Assembly: GCF_003952945.1 (NCBI RefSeq)
Contig: NZ_QXGK01000003.1
Coordinates: 62,001-126,000 of the forward strand
Length of the DNA: 64,000 bases
From: Bifidobacterium samirii
GTDB lineage: Bacteria > Actinomycetota > Actinomycetes > Actinomycetales > Bifidobacteriaceae
Direction of reading: 5' to 3'
The position numbers were made by a program, and so were the translations under genes. Positions 46,168-53,459 of this stretch are shown piece after piece. The notes under the pieces are model-generated. The model did no database searches. It saw nothing but the letters and a program-made list of their open reading frames with translations, and was not told the DNA's origin. The stretch's first letter is position 1, and the number at the start of each line of letters is the position of its first letter.

Positions 46168-47145
46168 ATGCGATTCCTCATCCGCCGGCTGCTGCTGTTC
46201 GCGGCCGCGCTGCTGGGCATCTCGCTGGTCGTGTTCGCCGCGCTGCGCATCCTGCCCGGCGACGTCGCCTCCCTGATGGCCGGCCTCAACTCGCCGCCCG
46301 AACGCGTCGAGGCCCTGCGCGCCCAGCTCGGCCTCGACCGCCCCTACCCGGCCCAATACGCCGACTGGCTCGCCGGACTCCTGCACGGCGACTTCGGCAC
46401 GTCGATCCTCACCGGACGGCCGGTCGGCGCGCTGATCGGCGCACGCGCCGCCATCACGTTCCCGCTCATCGCGCTCGGCCTCGTCATCGCCTGCGCGATC
46501 GGCATGCCGCTGGGCGTCGCCGCCACGCTCGCCCGCTCGTCGCGCGCCCGCACCGCATTCCATGTCGCCGGCCTCATCGGCGGCGCCATCCCCGCGCTGT
46601 GGGGCGGCCTGCTGCTCATCCTCCTGTTCTCGCGCGGATCCGGCCTCATCGGCCTGTTCCCCTCGCAGGGATTCCCCGCCGACGGCTGGGCCGCGCCCGG
46701 CGAGGCCATCTGGTCGCTGATCATGCCCGCGCTCACCGTCGGCATCATCGTCGGCGCCGGACTCATGCGCTACACGCGCTCCGCCCTGTCCGGCATCGCC
46801 ACGTCCGGCCACATCGACATGGCCATGGCGTGCGGCATGACGCGCACGCAGGCCGTGCTGCGCGTCGGCCTGCGTCTCGCCGCACCCCAGCTCGTCTCCG
46901 TCGTCGGCCTCACGTTCGCGGAGATGATCACCGGCGTGATGGTCATCGAGAACCTGTTCGCCCTGCCCGGCATCGGCAGCGGACTCGTCACCGACGTCGG
47001 CAACCGCGACCTCATCGCCGTGCAGAGCGAACTGTTCCTCCTCGCCGGATTCTTCCTCCTCATCGGACTCATGGTCGACCTCGTCCACCGCGCGCTCGAC
47101 CCGCGCCTCGCCGCCGGCGACGACATGAAGGAGACGGACGCATGA
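46168..47145 (+). CDS. Oligopeptide ABC transporter permease (DppB/OppB type)
   Basis: This 325-aa inner-membrane permease has six predicted membrane segments. The family-typical N-terminus is RFLIRRLLLFAAALLGISLV, the LRAQLGLDRPYPAQYADWL block follows the first helix, and the C-terminal EAA loop (GMTRTQAVLRVGLRLAAPQL) contacts the ATPase. ATG 46168 has AAGGAG 4 nt upstream. It overlaps the next permease gene by 4 bp. Confidence 0.92.
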   Translation: MRFLIRRLLLFAAALLGISLVVFAALRILPGDVASLMAGLNSPPERVEALRAQLGLDRPYPAQYADWLAGLLHGDFGTSILTGRPVGALIGARAAITFPLIALGLVIACAIGMPLGVAATLARSSRARTAFHVAGLIGGAIPALWGGLLLILLFSRGSGLIGLFPSQGFPADGWAAPGEAIWSLIMPALTVGIIVGAGLMRYTRSALSGIATSGHIDMAMACGMTRTQAVLRVGLRLAAPQLVSVVGLTFAEMITGVMVIENLFALPGIGSGLVTDVGNRDLIAVQSELFLLAGFFLLIGLMVDLVHRALDPRLAAGDDMKETDA

Positions 47146-48095
47146 GCAAGCCATCGAATCGGCAGTCGGCCCGGCAGTCGGCGCACCCGCAGCCGCGCAC
47201 CCGCTCCGCCGCACGAACCATCCTGACGACCATCTGGAAGCGCGGCGAAGGACGCTACGCGCTCGTCATCCTCGGCCTGTGGATCCTCACCGCAGCCGTC
47301 TCCCTCGTCTGGACGCCACGGCCGCTGCTTGAAACCGACGGCTACCACGTCTGGCAGGCGCCGTCCGCCGCCCACCCGCTCGGCACCGACGGCAGCGGCG
47401 CCGACGTGCTCAGCTGGCTCATCGCCGGCGCGCGCACCGACCTGCTCATCGTCATCCTCACCATCGCCGTATCCACCGCCATCGGACTGCTGCTCGTCGC
47501 CGCCATGACCGCCCGCGCCACGGCGCTCGCCTCCGCGACCGTGGTCGTCGTCGACGCGCTCATCTCCATCCCGACGGTCCTGCTCGCGCTCATCCTCGCC
47601 GTACCGCTCGGCGCGTCGATCATGGTCGTCGTGCTCGCCTGCGGACTCGGATACGGGCTCAACCTGGCGCGCGTCGCCCGCCCGGCCGCGCTGCTCGCCG
47701 CCCGCTCGTCGTACGTCGAATCGGCGCGCGCGGCCGGCGCCGGCGCATGGTGGACGTTCACCCGCCACGTGGTCCCGAACGTGACGCCGGTGCTGCTCGT
47801 CCAGGCGTCCCTGTCGGCCGGCACCGCCGTCCTCGCCGAAAGCGGCCTGACGTACCTGGGCATCGGCGTGCCGTCCGGCGTGCCCAGCTGGGGGCGCTCG
47901 CTGGCCACGTCCGTCAAGTTCATCAACGTGTACCCGCTGACCGTGCTGTGGCCGGGCCTCGTGGTCACGCTCGTCGTGATCGCGCTCAACATCATGGGCG
48001 ACGTGCTGCGCGACGCCGCCGACCCGCTGACGAACCCTGCGCTGCGCGCGGGATCGGCGGAATCCATGACGGCAGGGAAGGAGGACCCGCGATGA
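47142..48095 (+). CDS. Oligopeptide ABC transporter permease (DppC/OppC type)
   Basis: This 317-aa second permease subunit has an N-terminal polar stretch of about 35 residues. One membrane helix follows, then the HPLGTDGSGADVLSWLIAGAR block characteristic of DppC/OppC, then five further helices and the EAA loop (ARAAGAGAWWTFTRHVVPNV). It starts at ATG 47142, overlapping the previous stop (ATGA); the open frame further upstream is shadow. It ends in an ATGA overlap with the first ATPase gene. Confidence 0.92.
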   Translation: MSKPSNRQSARQSAHPQPRTRSAARTILTTIWKRGEGRYALVILGLWILTAAVSLVWTPRPLLETDGYHVWQAPSAAHPLGTDGSGADVLSWLIAGARTDLLIVILTIAVSTAIGLLLVAAMTARATALASATVVVVDALISIPTVLLALILAVPLGASIMVVVLACGLGYGLNLARVARPAALLAARSSYVESARAAGAGAWWTFTRHVVPNVTPVLLVQASLSAGTAVLAESGLTYLGIGVPSGVPSWGRSLATSVKFINVYPLTVLWPGLVVTLVVIALNIMGDVLRDAADPLTNPALRAGSAESMTAGKEDPR

Positions 48096-48934
48096 GCGTC
48101 ACGATCCGCGACCTGAACGTCACGATCGGCGGCCGGCCGATCGTGCGTGGCGTCGACATGGACATCGCCGACGGCGAGCGCGTCGGCCTGGTCGGCTCGT
48201 CCGGCTCCGGCAAGTCGATGATCTCCAAGGCGGTCATGGGACTGCTGCCGGCCGGTGCGCGCGTGAGCGGGTCGATCGACGTCGGCGGCCACGAGATCGT
48301 CGGCGCCGGCGACCTCGACCTGGCCGACCTGCGCGGCCGGTCGATGGGCATGGTGTTCCAGAACCCGTCCGCCTCGCTCAACCCGGTGGCGACCGTCGGC
48401 CGGCAGATCGAACTGCCGCTGCGGCTCCACTACGATCTGACGCGCGCCGAACGCGCCGAACGCGTGCGCGCGATGCTCGCCAAGGTCGGCCTGCCGGACG
48501 ACGTGATCGGCAAATACCCGCACCAGCTGTCCGGCGGGCAGCGGCAGCGCGTCGGCATCGCGACCGCGCTCGTCACGTCGCCGCGCCTCATCATCGCCGA
48601 CGAGCCGACCACCGCGCTCGACTCGATCACGCAGCGTCAGATCGTCGACCTGCTCGTCTCGCTCGTGGACGACGCGGGCGCGTCGATGCTGTTCATCACC
48701 CACGATTTCGCCGTGCTCGCCCACGCCACGACCAGCAGCTACGTGCTCGACGCCGGCACGATCGCCGAATCGGGGACGACCGCCGGCCTGCTCGCCGACC
48801 CGCGCACCCCGCAGGCGCGTGCGCTGGTCGACGCCGCCCGCACGCTGTCGCTGGGCGGGCTGCCGGTCTCCGGCGACGCCGACTGCTCGCCGTCGGCCGC
48901 GGCGGATACCACGACGAAGGGAGGCCGTTCATGA
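48092..48934 (+). CDS. Oligopeptide ABC transporter ATP-binding protein (DppD type)
   Basis: This 280-aa ABC ATPase has Walker A GSSGSGKSM at about residues 35-43, a Q-loop in VFQNPSASLNP, the signature LSGGQRQRVGIA near 147-158, Walker B LIIADEPTTALD and the switch His in FITHDFAVL. The start ATG 48092 has AAGGAGG about 7 nt upstream and overlaps the permease stop. It would pair with the next product as a heterodimeric motor. Confidence 0.92.
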   Translation: MSVTIRDLNVTIGGRPIVRGVDMDIADGERVGLVGSSGSGKSMISKAVMGLLPAGARVSGSIDVGGHEIVGAGDLDLADLRGRSMGMVFQNPSASLNPVATVGRQIELPLRLHYDLTRAERAERVRAMLAKVGLPDDVIGKYPHQLSGGQRQRVGIATALVTSPRLIIADEPTTALDSITQRQIVDLLVSLVDDAGASMLFITHDFAVLAHATTSSYVLDAGTIAESGTTAGLLADPRTPQARALVDAARTLSLGGLPVSGDADCSPSAAADTTTKGGRS

Positions 48935-49674
48935 GCGACGACGTGCTGCTGTCCGCGCGCGGCATCGACCGATTCTTCGGCCGGGGCGCCGACCGCCGTC
49001 AGGTGCTGTTCGACGTGTCCGCCGACGTGCGCGCCGGCGAATGCCTCGCCGTCATCGGCGGCTCCGGTTCGGGCAAGTCCACGCTGACGCGCATCATGCT
49101 CGGCCTCGATACGGCCGACGCCGGTACGGTCATGTATACGGGCGGCGACATCCGCCGCGAATCCGGACTCGTGTTCCAGGATCCGTTCGCGTCGCTCGAC
49201 CCGCGCTGGCGGATCGGCCGCAGCGTCGCCGAACCGCTGCGCATCCAGCGCCGCGACCTGTCGCGCGCCGACGCCGCGCGCATGGCGGCGGACGCGCTGC
49301 GCACGGTCGGGCTGGATCCGGACGTGTTCATGGACCGCTATCCGATGGACCTGTCGGGCGGTCAGGCGCAGCGTGCCGCGATCGCGCGCGCGATCGTCAA
49401 CGGGCCGCGCGTGATCCTGGCTGACGAGCCGATGAGCGCGATCGACGTGGCCGCGCGCATCCAGATCCTCGACGCGTTCGCCGCCATCCGTGAAACACGG
49501 CGTGAAATGGCTTTGGTGATGGTGTCGCACGATCTGGGCGTGGTGAGGCACATCGCCGACCGCATCCTCGTCCTGCACGACGGCCGCGTCGAGGAATCCG
49601 GTCCCACCTCCGACGCGCTCGGCTCCCCGCGATCCGACTACACCCGCCGCCTCATCGAAGCCGCCTCCCTCTAG
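48931..49674 (+). CDS. Oligopeptide ABC transporter ATP-binding protein (DppF type)
   Basis: This 247-aa second ABC ATPase has Walker A GGSGSGKST at about residues 43-51, the signature LSGGQAQRAAIARA near 143-156, Walker B VILADEPMSAID and VMVSHDLGVV. ATG 48931 overlaps the previous stop. It is shorter than usual because it lacks the C-terminal oligopeptide-specific extension found in many DppF proteins. No ordinary terminator follows; the gene runs into repeat array A 33 bp later. Confidence 0.9.
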   Translation: MSDDVLLSARGIDRFFGRGADRRQVLFDVSADVRAGECLAVIGGSGSGKSTLTRIMLGLDTADAGTVMYTGGDIRRESGLVFQDPFASLDPRWRIGRSVAEPLRIQRRDLSRADAARMAADALRTVGLDPDVFMDRYPMDLSGGQAQRAAIARAIVNGPRVILADEPMSAIDVAARIQILDAFAAIRETRREMALVMVSHDLGVVRHIADRILVLHDGRVEESGPTSDALGSPRSDYTRRLIEAASL

Positions 49675-49706
49675 TCTCCTTCTAGCCTTCCTCTGACGCC
49701 CCGCCT

Positions 49707-50300
49707 GCGTCGCAATCCGCATACGGAACCTCCATCTCATACGGATTGCGACGAATTGCGACGCAACGGACTCGCTCCGCGTCGCAACTCGTAAAGGAAC
49801 CGTCTCTCACGAACAGGTTGCGACGCTGGAAGCGCACGTTGTGTCGCAATCCGTAAGGGATTCCACCTTCACAAACAGATTGCGACGTTACGGATATGCT
49901 CCGCGTCGCAACTTGTATATGATGAGTCCTCTTTGAACGGATTGCGACGCTGGACATGCGCCGTTGCGTCGCAATCCGTATGGAGGGCCTCCTTCTCATA
50001 CGAATCGCGACGTCACAGGCCCGTACCGCGTCGTAATCTGTGCGGGAATTCTTTATCGTGAACGGATCGCGACGCTGAAGGAGCTTGTTGCGTCGTAATC
50101 CGTAAGGAAACTCTCCATCGTGACCGGATTGCGACTCTACGGACGGGGCCTCCGCCGCAACCGGTAAGGGAACCCTTTCTCATGAACGGATTGCGACGCT
50201 AGGCGTGCATATTGCGTCGCAATCTGTAAGGAGATACTCATTCGTATGCGAATTGCGAAGCTACAGGACGGTGCAGCGTCGCCACTCGCATGCGGATACG
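49707..50300. repeat. 62-bp palindromic tandem array A (10 units)
   Basis: Left arms start at 49707, 49779, 49841, 49903, 49966, 50028, 50090, 50152, 50214 and 50276. The spacings are 72, 62, 62, 63, 62, 62, 62, 62 and 62. Unit layout is a 15-bp left arm (consensus GCGTCGCAATCCGTA), a 19-bp variable interior ending often in TGA or CAT, a 15-bp right arm (ACGGATTGCGACGCT) and a 13-bp variable linker. The two arms form a 14-bp inverted repeat in the best units. The array occupies nearly the whole gap between two convergent genes, and I see no gene in it. Confidence 0.92.
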
Positions 50301-50302
50301 CA

Positions 50303-50345
50303 GACCGCCGCCACCCGCTTTGCGGAGATGAGTGCGGCGGCGGTC
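50303..50345 (-). terminator. Terminator-like stem at the end of the AbiEi/DUF559 gene
   Basis: A 10-bp stem (50303-50312 with 50336-50345) includes two bases of the stop codon of the minus-strand gene. Confidence 0.5.
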
Positions 50346-51378
50346 ACTGCGCGAGACGGACGTCGGGAACGTCCATGCGCGGCACGCCGGCCTCGATCAG
50401 ACGTTGCCGCAGCGGATACCAGCGCAGTACGTCGTCGTAGTTGGCGCGCAGAATCGTCGTCACATGCGCATTGCGCAGCACGGCCTCGCGCTGGCGTTCG
50501 GCATGCACGATCTCACGGATGTCGCGGCCGCCGGTCATCGTCGGATCCACGTATTTGCCGGCGCCGTCGTACTCCAGCACCACCCTGTCGCTGTTCGGCA
50601 GCCGCCAGGCGAAATCGACCCGATACCGTATCCCGGTGACGGGATCGACGAACTCGCACTGCAATTCCGGCACGACGAACCGGTCGTCCAGAATCAGTCC
50701 GCGCAACCATGATTCGCCGCCGTTCTCGCTGAGCGGGTCGGCGCAACGGGCCAGCCGCAGCAGTCCGTCGCGCGGCCCATGATGCGATTGCGCCGCCGCG
50801 ACGATCTCCTCGCGTGAGACGAGTCCCTTACGCAGGGCGGAATCGAACAGGGGCAGTGCGCGGGCGAACGGCAGTCGCAATCCGCACATGACGAGCGTGC
50901 TGGCGGGCGACGTGACCAGAATCGTCCCCGGTTCCGGAGCCGGCCCGTCATCCGGCCGTCTGCGGACGGTCACAGCGTCGGTGCCGGCGTTACGCACCTC
51001 GCATACGTCGTGGTCGGCCGGCCATACGCAACGAATGTTCCCGTATGACCGCGGCGGTCCGAGCACATGCACCGGAGTCCTTCCAAGCAGCGTCCACGAT
51101 TGTTCCAATCCGAATGTCGCGGCGGCGTCGACGTCGGCGAACACCCGTTCCGGATTGCGCAGCGCAAGCGCGCGGATGACATGCAGTCGTCGTTCGGCGG
51201 GGTTGAGCGAAGCCCAGTATCCGACGCGCGCGTACACTCCCCGATGCGGGCGCACGAGGTCGCCTGCGATCGCCCTGCGTTGCAGCGCGCGCTGCAGATT
51301 CGGCTCATGCGTGAACGCGCAGCGTTGTTCGAGTTCGGCCTGTACGAACAGATATTCCAATGCGTCATGTGTTCTCAT
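50344..51378 (-). CDS. AbiEi-type DNA-binding domain fused to a DUF559/Vsr-like nuclease domain
   Basis: This 344-aa protein has an N-terminal winged-helix region (about residues 1-70, including RAIAGDLVRPHRGVYARV) like AbiEi antitoxins of type IV toxin-antitoxin systems. A middle region typical of that family follows. The C-terminal domain has PD-(D/E)XK-type residues: Glu222 (GGESW), Asp255 (RVDFAW) and Glu269/Asp271/Lys275 in VLEYDGAGK. Such fusions are common solitary genes in actinobacteria and their job is not settled. No AbiEii toxin is encoded beside it. The start at ATG 51378 has TACGGT 6 nt upstream and no Shine-Dalgarno sequence; the frame open to 51534 would run into array D. Repeat arrays lie on both sides of the gene. 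Confidence 0.75.
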   Translation of the reverse strand: MRTHDALEYLFVQAELEQRCAFTHEPNLQRALQRRAIAGDLVRPHRGVYARVGYWASLNPAERRLHVIRALALRNPERVFADVDAAATFGLEQSWTLLGRTPVHVLGPPRSYGNIRCVWPADHDVCEVRNAGTDAVTVRRRPDDGPAPEPGTILVTSPASTLVMCGLRLPFARALPLFDSALRKGLVSREEIVAAAQSHHGPRDGLLRLARCADPLSENGGESWLRGLILDDRFVVPELQCEFVDPVTGIRYRVDFAWRLPNSDRVVLEYDGAGKYVDPTMTGGRDIREIVHAERQREAVLRNAHVTTILRANYDDVLRWYPLRQRLIEAGVPRMDVPDVRLAQ

Positions 51379-51384
51379 ACCGGG

Positions 51385-51390
51385 ACCGTA
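51385..51390 (-). promoter_or_regulatory. Candidate -10 box for a leaderless AbiEi/DUF559 transcript
   Basis: On the minus strand TACGGT ends 6 nt before the ATG at 51378, with no ribosome-binding site between. Confidence 0.4.
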
Positions 51391-51546
51391 TCGCATCCGC
51401 GTCGGCTGGAGGGATGTTTTCGAGGTATGTGGTCGAAAGCTCGATTCGGACAAGAAAAATGTGGATAACTCGGGTGTCGGGTGACAGTTGCGGCTCGACC
51501 CGACCGGACTTTCCGCCCGTGGACGGCCCTTCAACGGGAGTGCTCT

Positions 51547-51720
51547 GCGTCGTAATCCGTAGAGGACGGGTCATTTTCATACGGATTACGACTCGGACGG
51601 CGGCTTTCGCGTCGCAATCCGTAAGATTTCCCAGCTTCGCATACCGATGACGACGCTGCAGACCCGTGTGGCGTCGCAACTCGCACACTCCGGCGGAATC
51701 GCATACGGATTGCGTCGCAA
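51547..51720. repeat. 62-bp palindromic tandem array D (3 units)
   Basis: Left arms start at 51547, 51609 and 51671 (exact 62-bp spacing). The third unit ends in GCGTCGCAA rather than the usual right-arm end. The array lies between two divergent genes, upstream of the candidate promoter of the acetyltransferase gene. Confidence 0.87.
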
Positions 51721-51772
51721 AGTACCGTAACCGGATTGCGGACGTCCCGGCGGCGGTCCTGCGCGGCGCCTC

Positions 51773-51778
51773 TATCAT
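51773..51778 (+). promoter_or_regulatory. Candidate -10 box for the small GNAT gene
   Basis: TATCAT lies 81 nt before ATG 51860. It gives a leader of about 75 nt with GAAAGGA ahead of the start. No clear -35 is seen. Confidence 0.4.
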
Positions 51779-51859
51779 CGGCGCCGTAACGATTCCGCCC
51801 GGATTCCGCGGACATGATTATGCCGCGGGCCCATTGAAGAACAGAAAGGACGCGCCGTC

Positions 51860-52267
51860 ATGCCGATCGCATACACCGAGGAGAGGAACTTCACCCAGGA
51901 TCAGGTGCAGCGGCTGTTCCGTTCGGTCGGCTGGGTGTCGGGCGAATACCCGCAGCAGCTGCACAAGGCGCTGATGGGATCGTCGACCGTGATCAGCGCA
52001 TGGGACGATGGCCGTCTGGTCGGCCTCGTGCGCGCGCTCGACGACGGCGCGATGCTGGCGTACGTCCACTACGTGCTCGTCGACCCTGAATATCAGGGGC
52101 GGGGCATCGCCGGCCACATGGTCGAGATGATCAAGGACAAGTACCGGGACTACTTCTACGTCGAGGTCATGCCCGAGGAGAGCCGCAACGCATCGTTCTA
52201 CCGCAAGCACGGATTCTCGGTCATGGAGGATGGCGTCGCCATGCAGACCGTCAATCCGGACTGGTGA
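51860..52267 (+). CDS. Small GNAT-family acetyltransferase
   Basis: This 135-aa single-domain GNAT protein has the acetyl-CoA loop VDPEYQGRGIAGHMV (residues 74-88) and a C-terminal NASFYRKHGFSVMEDG block typical of motif B. The start ATG 51860 has GAAAGGA about 9 nt upstream. The substrate is unknown. It sits between arrays D and C and opposite a sugar O-acetyltransferase gene, in a stretch that looks accessory. Confidence 0.87.
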   Translation: MPIAYTEERNFTQDQVQRLFRSVGWVSGEYPQQLHKALMGSSTVISAWDDGRLVGLVRALDDGAMLAYVHYVLVDPEYQGRGIAGHMVEMIKDKYRDYFYVEVMPEESRNASFYRKHGFSVMEDGVAMQTVNPDW

Positions 52268-52381
52268 TGCGCCGGACGCGGTGTCGTCGACGATGATCGC
52301 CGGCACGACCTTCGCCGAACGGTACGGCATGCCGGCTTCCGGTCCCGTCGTATGCGAATGGCGACGCTGCGGGGGTGTGTT

Positions 52382-52563
52382 GCGTCGCAATCCGTAAGAT
52401 TCGCCGGTCCCGCATACCGATAACGACGCTACGAGCTCGTTCCGCGTCGTGATTCGTATGATTTTCCGGATTCGTATACGAACGGCGACGCTGGGAGGGC
52501 TTGATGCGTCGCAATCCGCATATGGTCCCGGAACCGTGAACGGATTGCGACGCCCGCAGCGGC
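52382..52563. repeat. 62-bp palindromic tandem array C (3 units and a preceding half unit)
   Basis: Left arms start at 52382, 52444 and 52506. A right arm at about 52353-52368 belongs to a decayed unit before them. The last linker ends at the stop codon of the convergent acetyltransferase gene (52564-52566). No separate terminator is visible between the two convergent genes. Confidence 0.87.
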
Positions 52564-53178
52564 TCAGATACCCTCGGGGATGCGGCGGTCGCGCCAATAG
52601 TATTCGCGGTCGTGGTCGTAGATCTCGCGCACCACGCGGCACGGGGTACCGAACGCGACCGTATTCGCCGGAATGTCCTTCGTGACGACCGAGCCGGCGC
52701 CGATCACCGCATTGTCGCCGATCGTGACGCCCGGCAGCACCGTCACGTTCGCCCCGATCCACACGTTGTAGCCGATGCGGATAGGCTCGGAGAACTGCGC
52801 GTAGCGTTCGCGCAGGTCCGGGCGCACCGGATGCCCGGTCGTCACGAGCGTCACGTTCGGGCCGATCATCGTATGGTCGCCGATGAAGATCTCGCCGTCG
52901 TCCACCAGCGTCAGGTTGAAGTTCGCGTAGCTGCCCGCGCCCCAATGCGTGCCGCATCCCCAGTTCGCATGCACCGGCAGCTCCACGTACGCGCCCTCGC
53001 CCATCTCGGCGAAGAACGCGTGCATGAGCTCGCTGCGGCGCTCGCTGCCGGGTTCGCTGGCGTTGAGTTCGTGCAGGATCCGCATCTGTTCGAGCTGCGC
53101 CGCGTCCATGTCGGGGTCGCCGCAGAAGTACACGCCGGGGGAGTGCATGATGTCGAGTACGTGCTGGGGAACGCTCAT
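52564..53178 (-). CDS. Sugar O-acetyltransferase (maltose/galactoside acetyltransferase type, left-handed beta-helix)
   Basis: This 204-aa hexapeptide-repeat acetyltransferase has an N-terminal helical maltose-acetyltransferase region (about residues 1-60). The isoleucine-patch coil follows (FIGDHTMIGPNVTLVTTGHP with the catalytic His, VWIGANVTVLPGVTIGDNAV). A closing loop GAGSVVTKDIPANTVAFGTP completes the family pattern. It transfers acetyl from acetyl-CoA to sugars, possibly for detoxification of non-metabolised sugars. ATG 53178 has GAGGTGA 3 nt upstream. The gene ends directly against array C. Confidence 0.92.
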   Translation of the reverse strand: MSVPQHVLDIMHSPGVYFCGDPDMDAAQLEQMRILHELNASEPGSERRSELMHAFFAEMGEGAYVELPVHANWGCGTHWGAGSYANFNLTLVDDGEIFIGDHTMIGPNVTLVTTGHPVRPDLRERYAQFSEPIRIGYNVWIGANVTVLPGVTIGDNAVIGAGSVVTKDIPANTVAFGTPCRVVREIYDHDREYYWRDRRIPEGI

Positions 53179-53446
53179 CGGTCACCTCGTTGTCATCGTT
53201 GTCGTGGTCCGTGGCCGTCATGGCCGGCTGACGGTCGGCGTCCCGTCGCGGTCGGTATCGTCGTCGCGCGCGGGCCTGCCGTCCATCCCGATGATAGCGG
53301 GACCGGGGCCGTCCATTCCGGCGGACAGCGATGGAATCCGCCGGATTGCGGAGGCGACGCTCGACGAATGGGAACGTTCGGTCGGATGACGATGGGATCC
53401 GCGGGCACGGATGCCGGCGCTCGCGTCGCGTGCGGCCGGCGTCCTC

Positions 53447-53452
53447 TACACT
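53447..53452 (+). promoter_or_regulatory. Candidate -10 box for a leaderless recQ transcript
   Basis: TACACT ends 7 nt before ATG 53460, and no Shine-Dalgarno sequence is present. Confidence 0.5.
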
Positions 53453-53459
53453 GGTACGC

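Noticed and set aside
49707-50300. CRISPR array
   Set aside because: The 62-bp period at first looks like repeat plus spacer, but each unit contains two arms related by inversion, the spacers of 13 and 19 bp are too short and partly conserved, and no cas gene is present.
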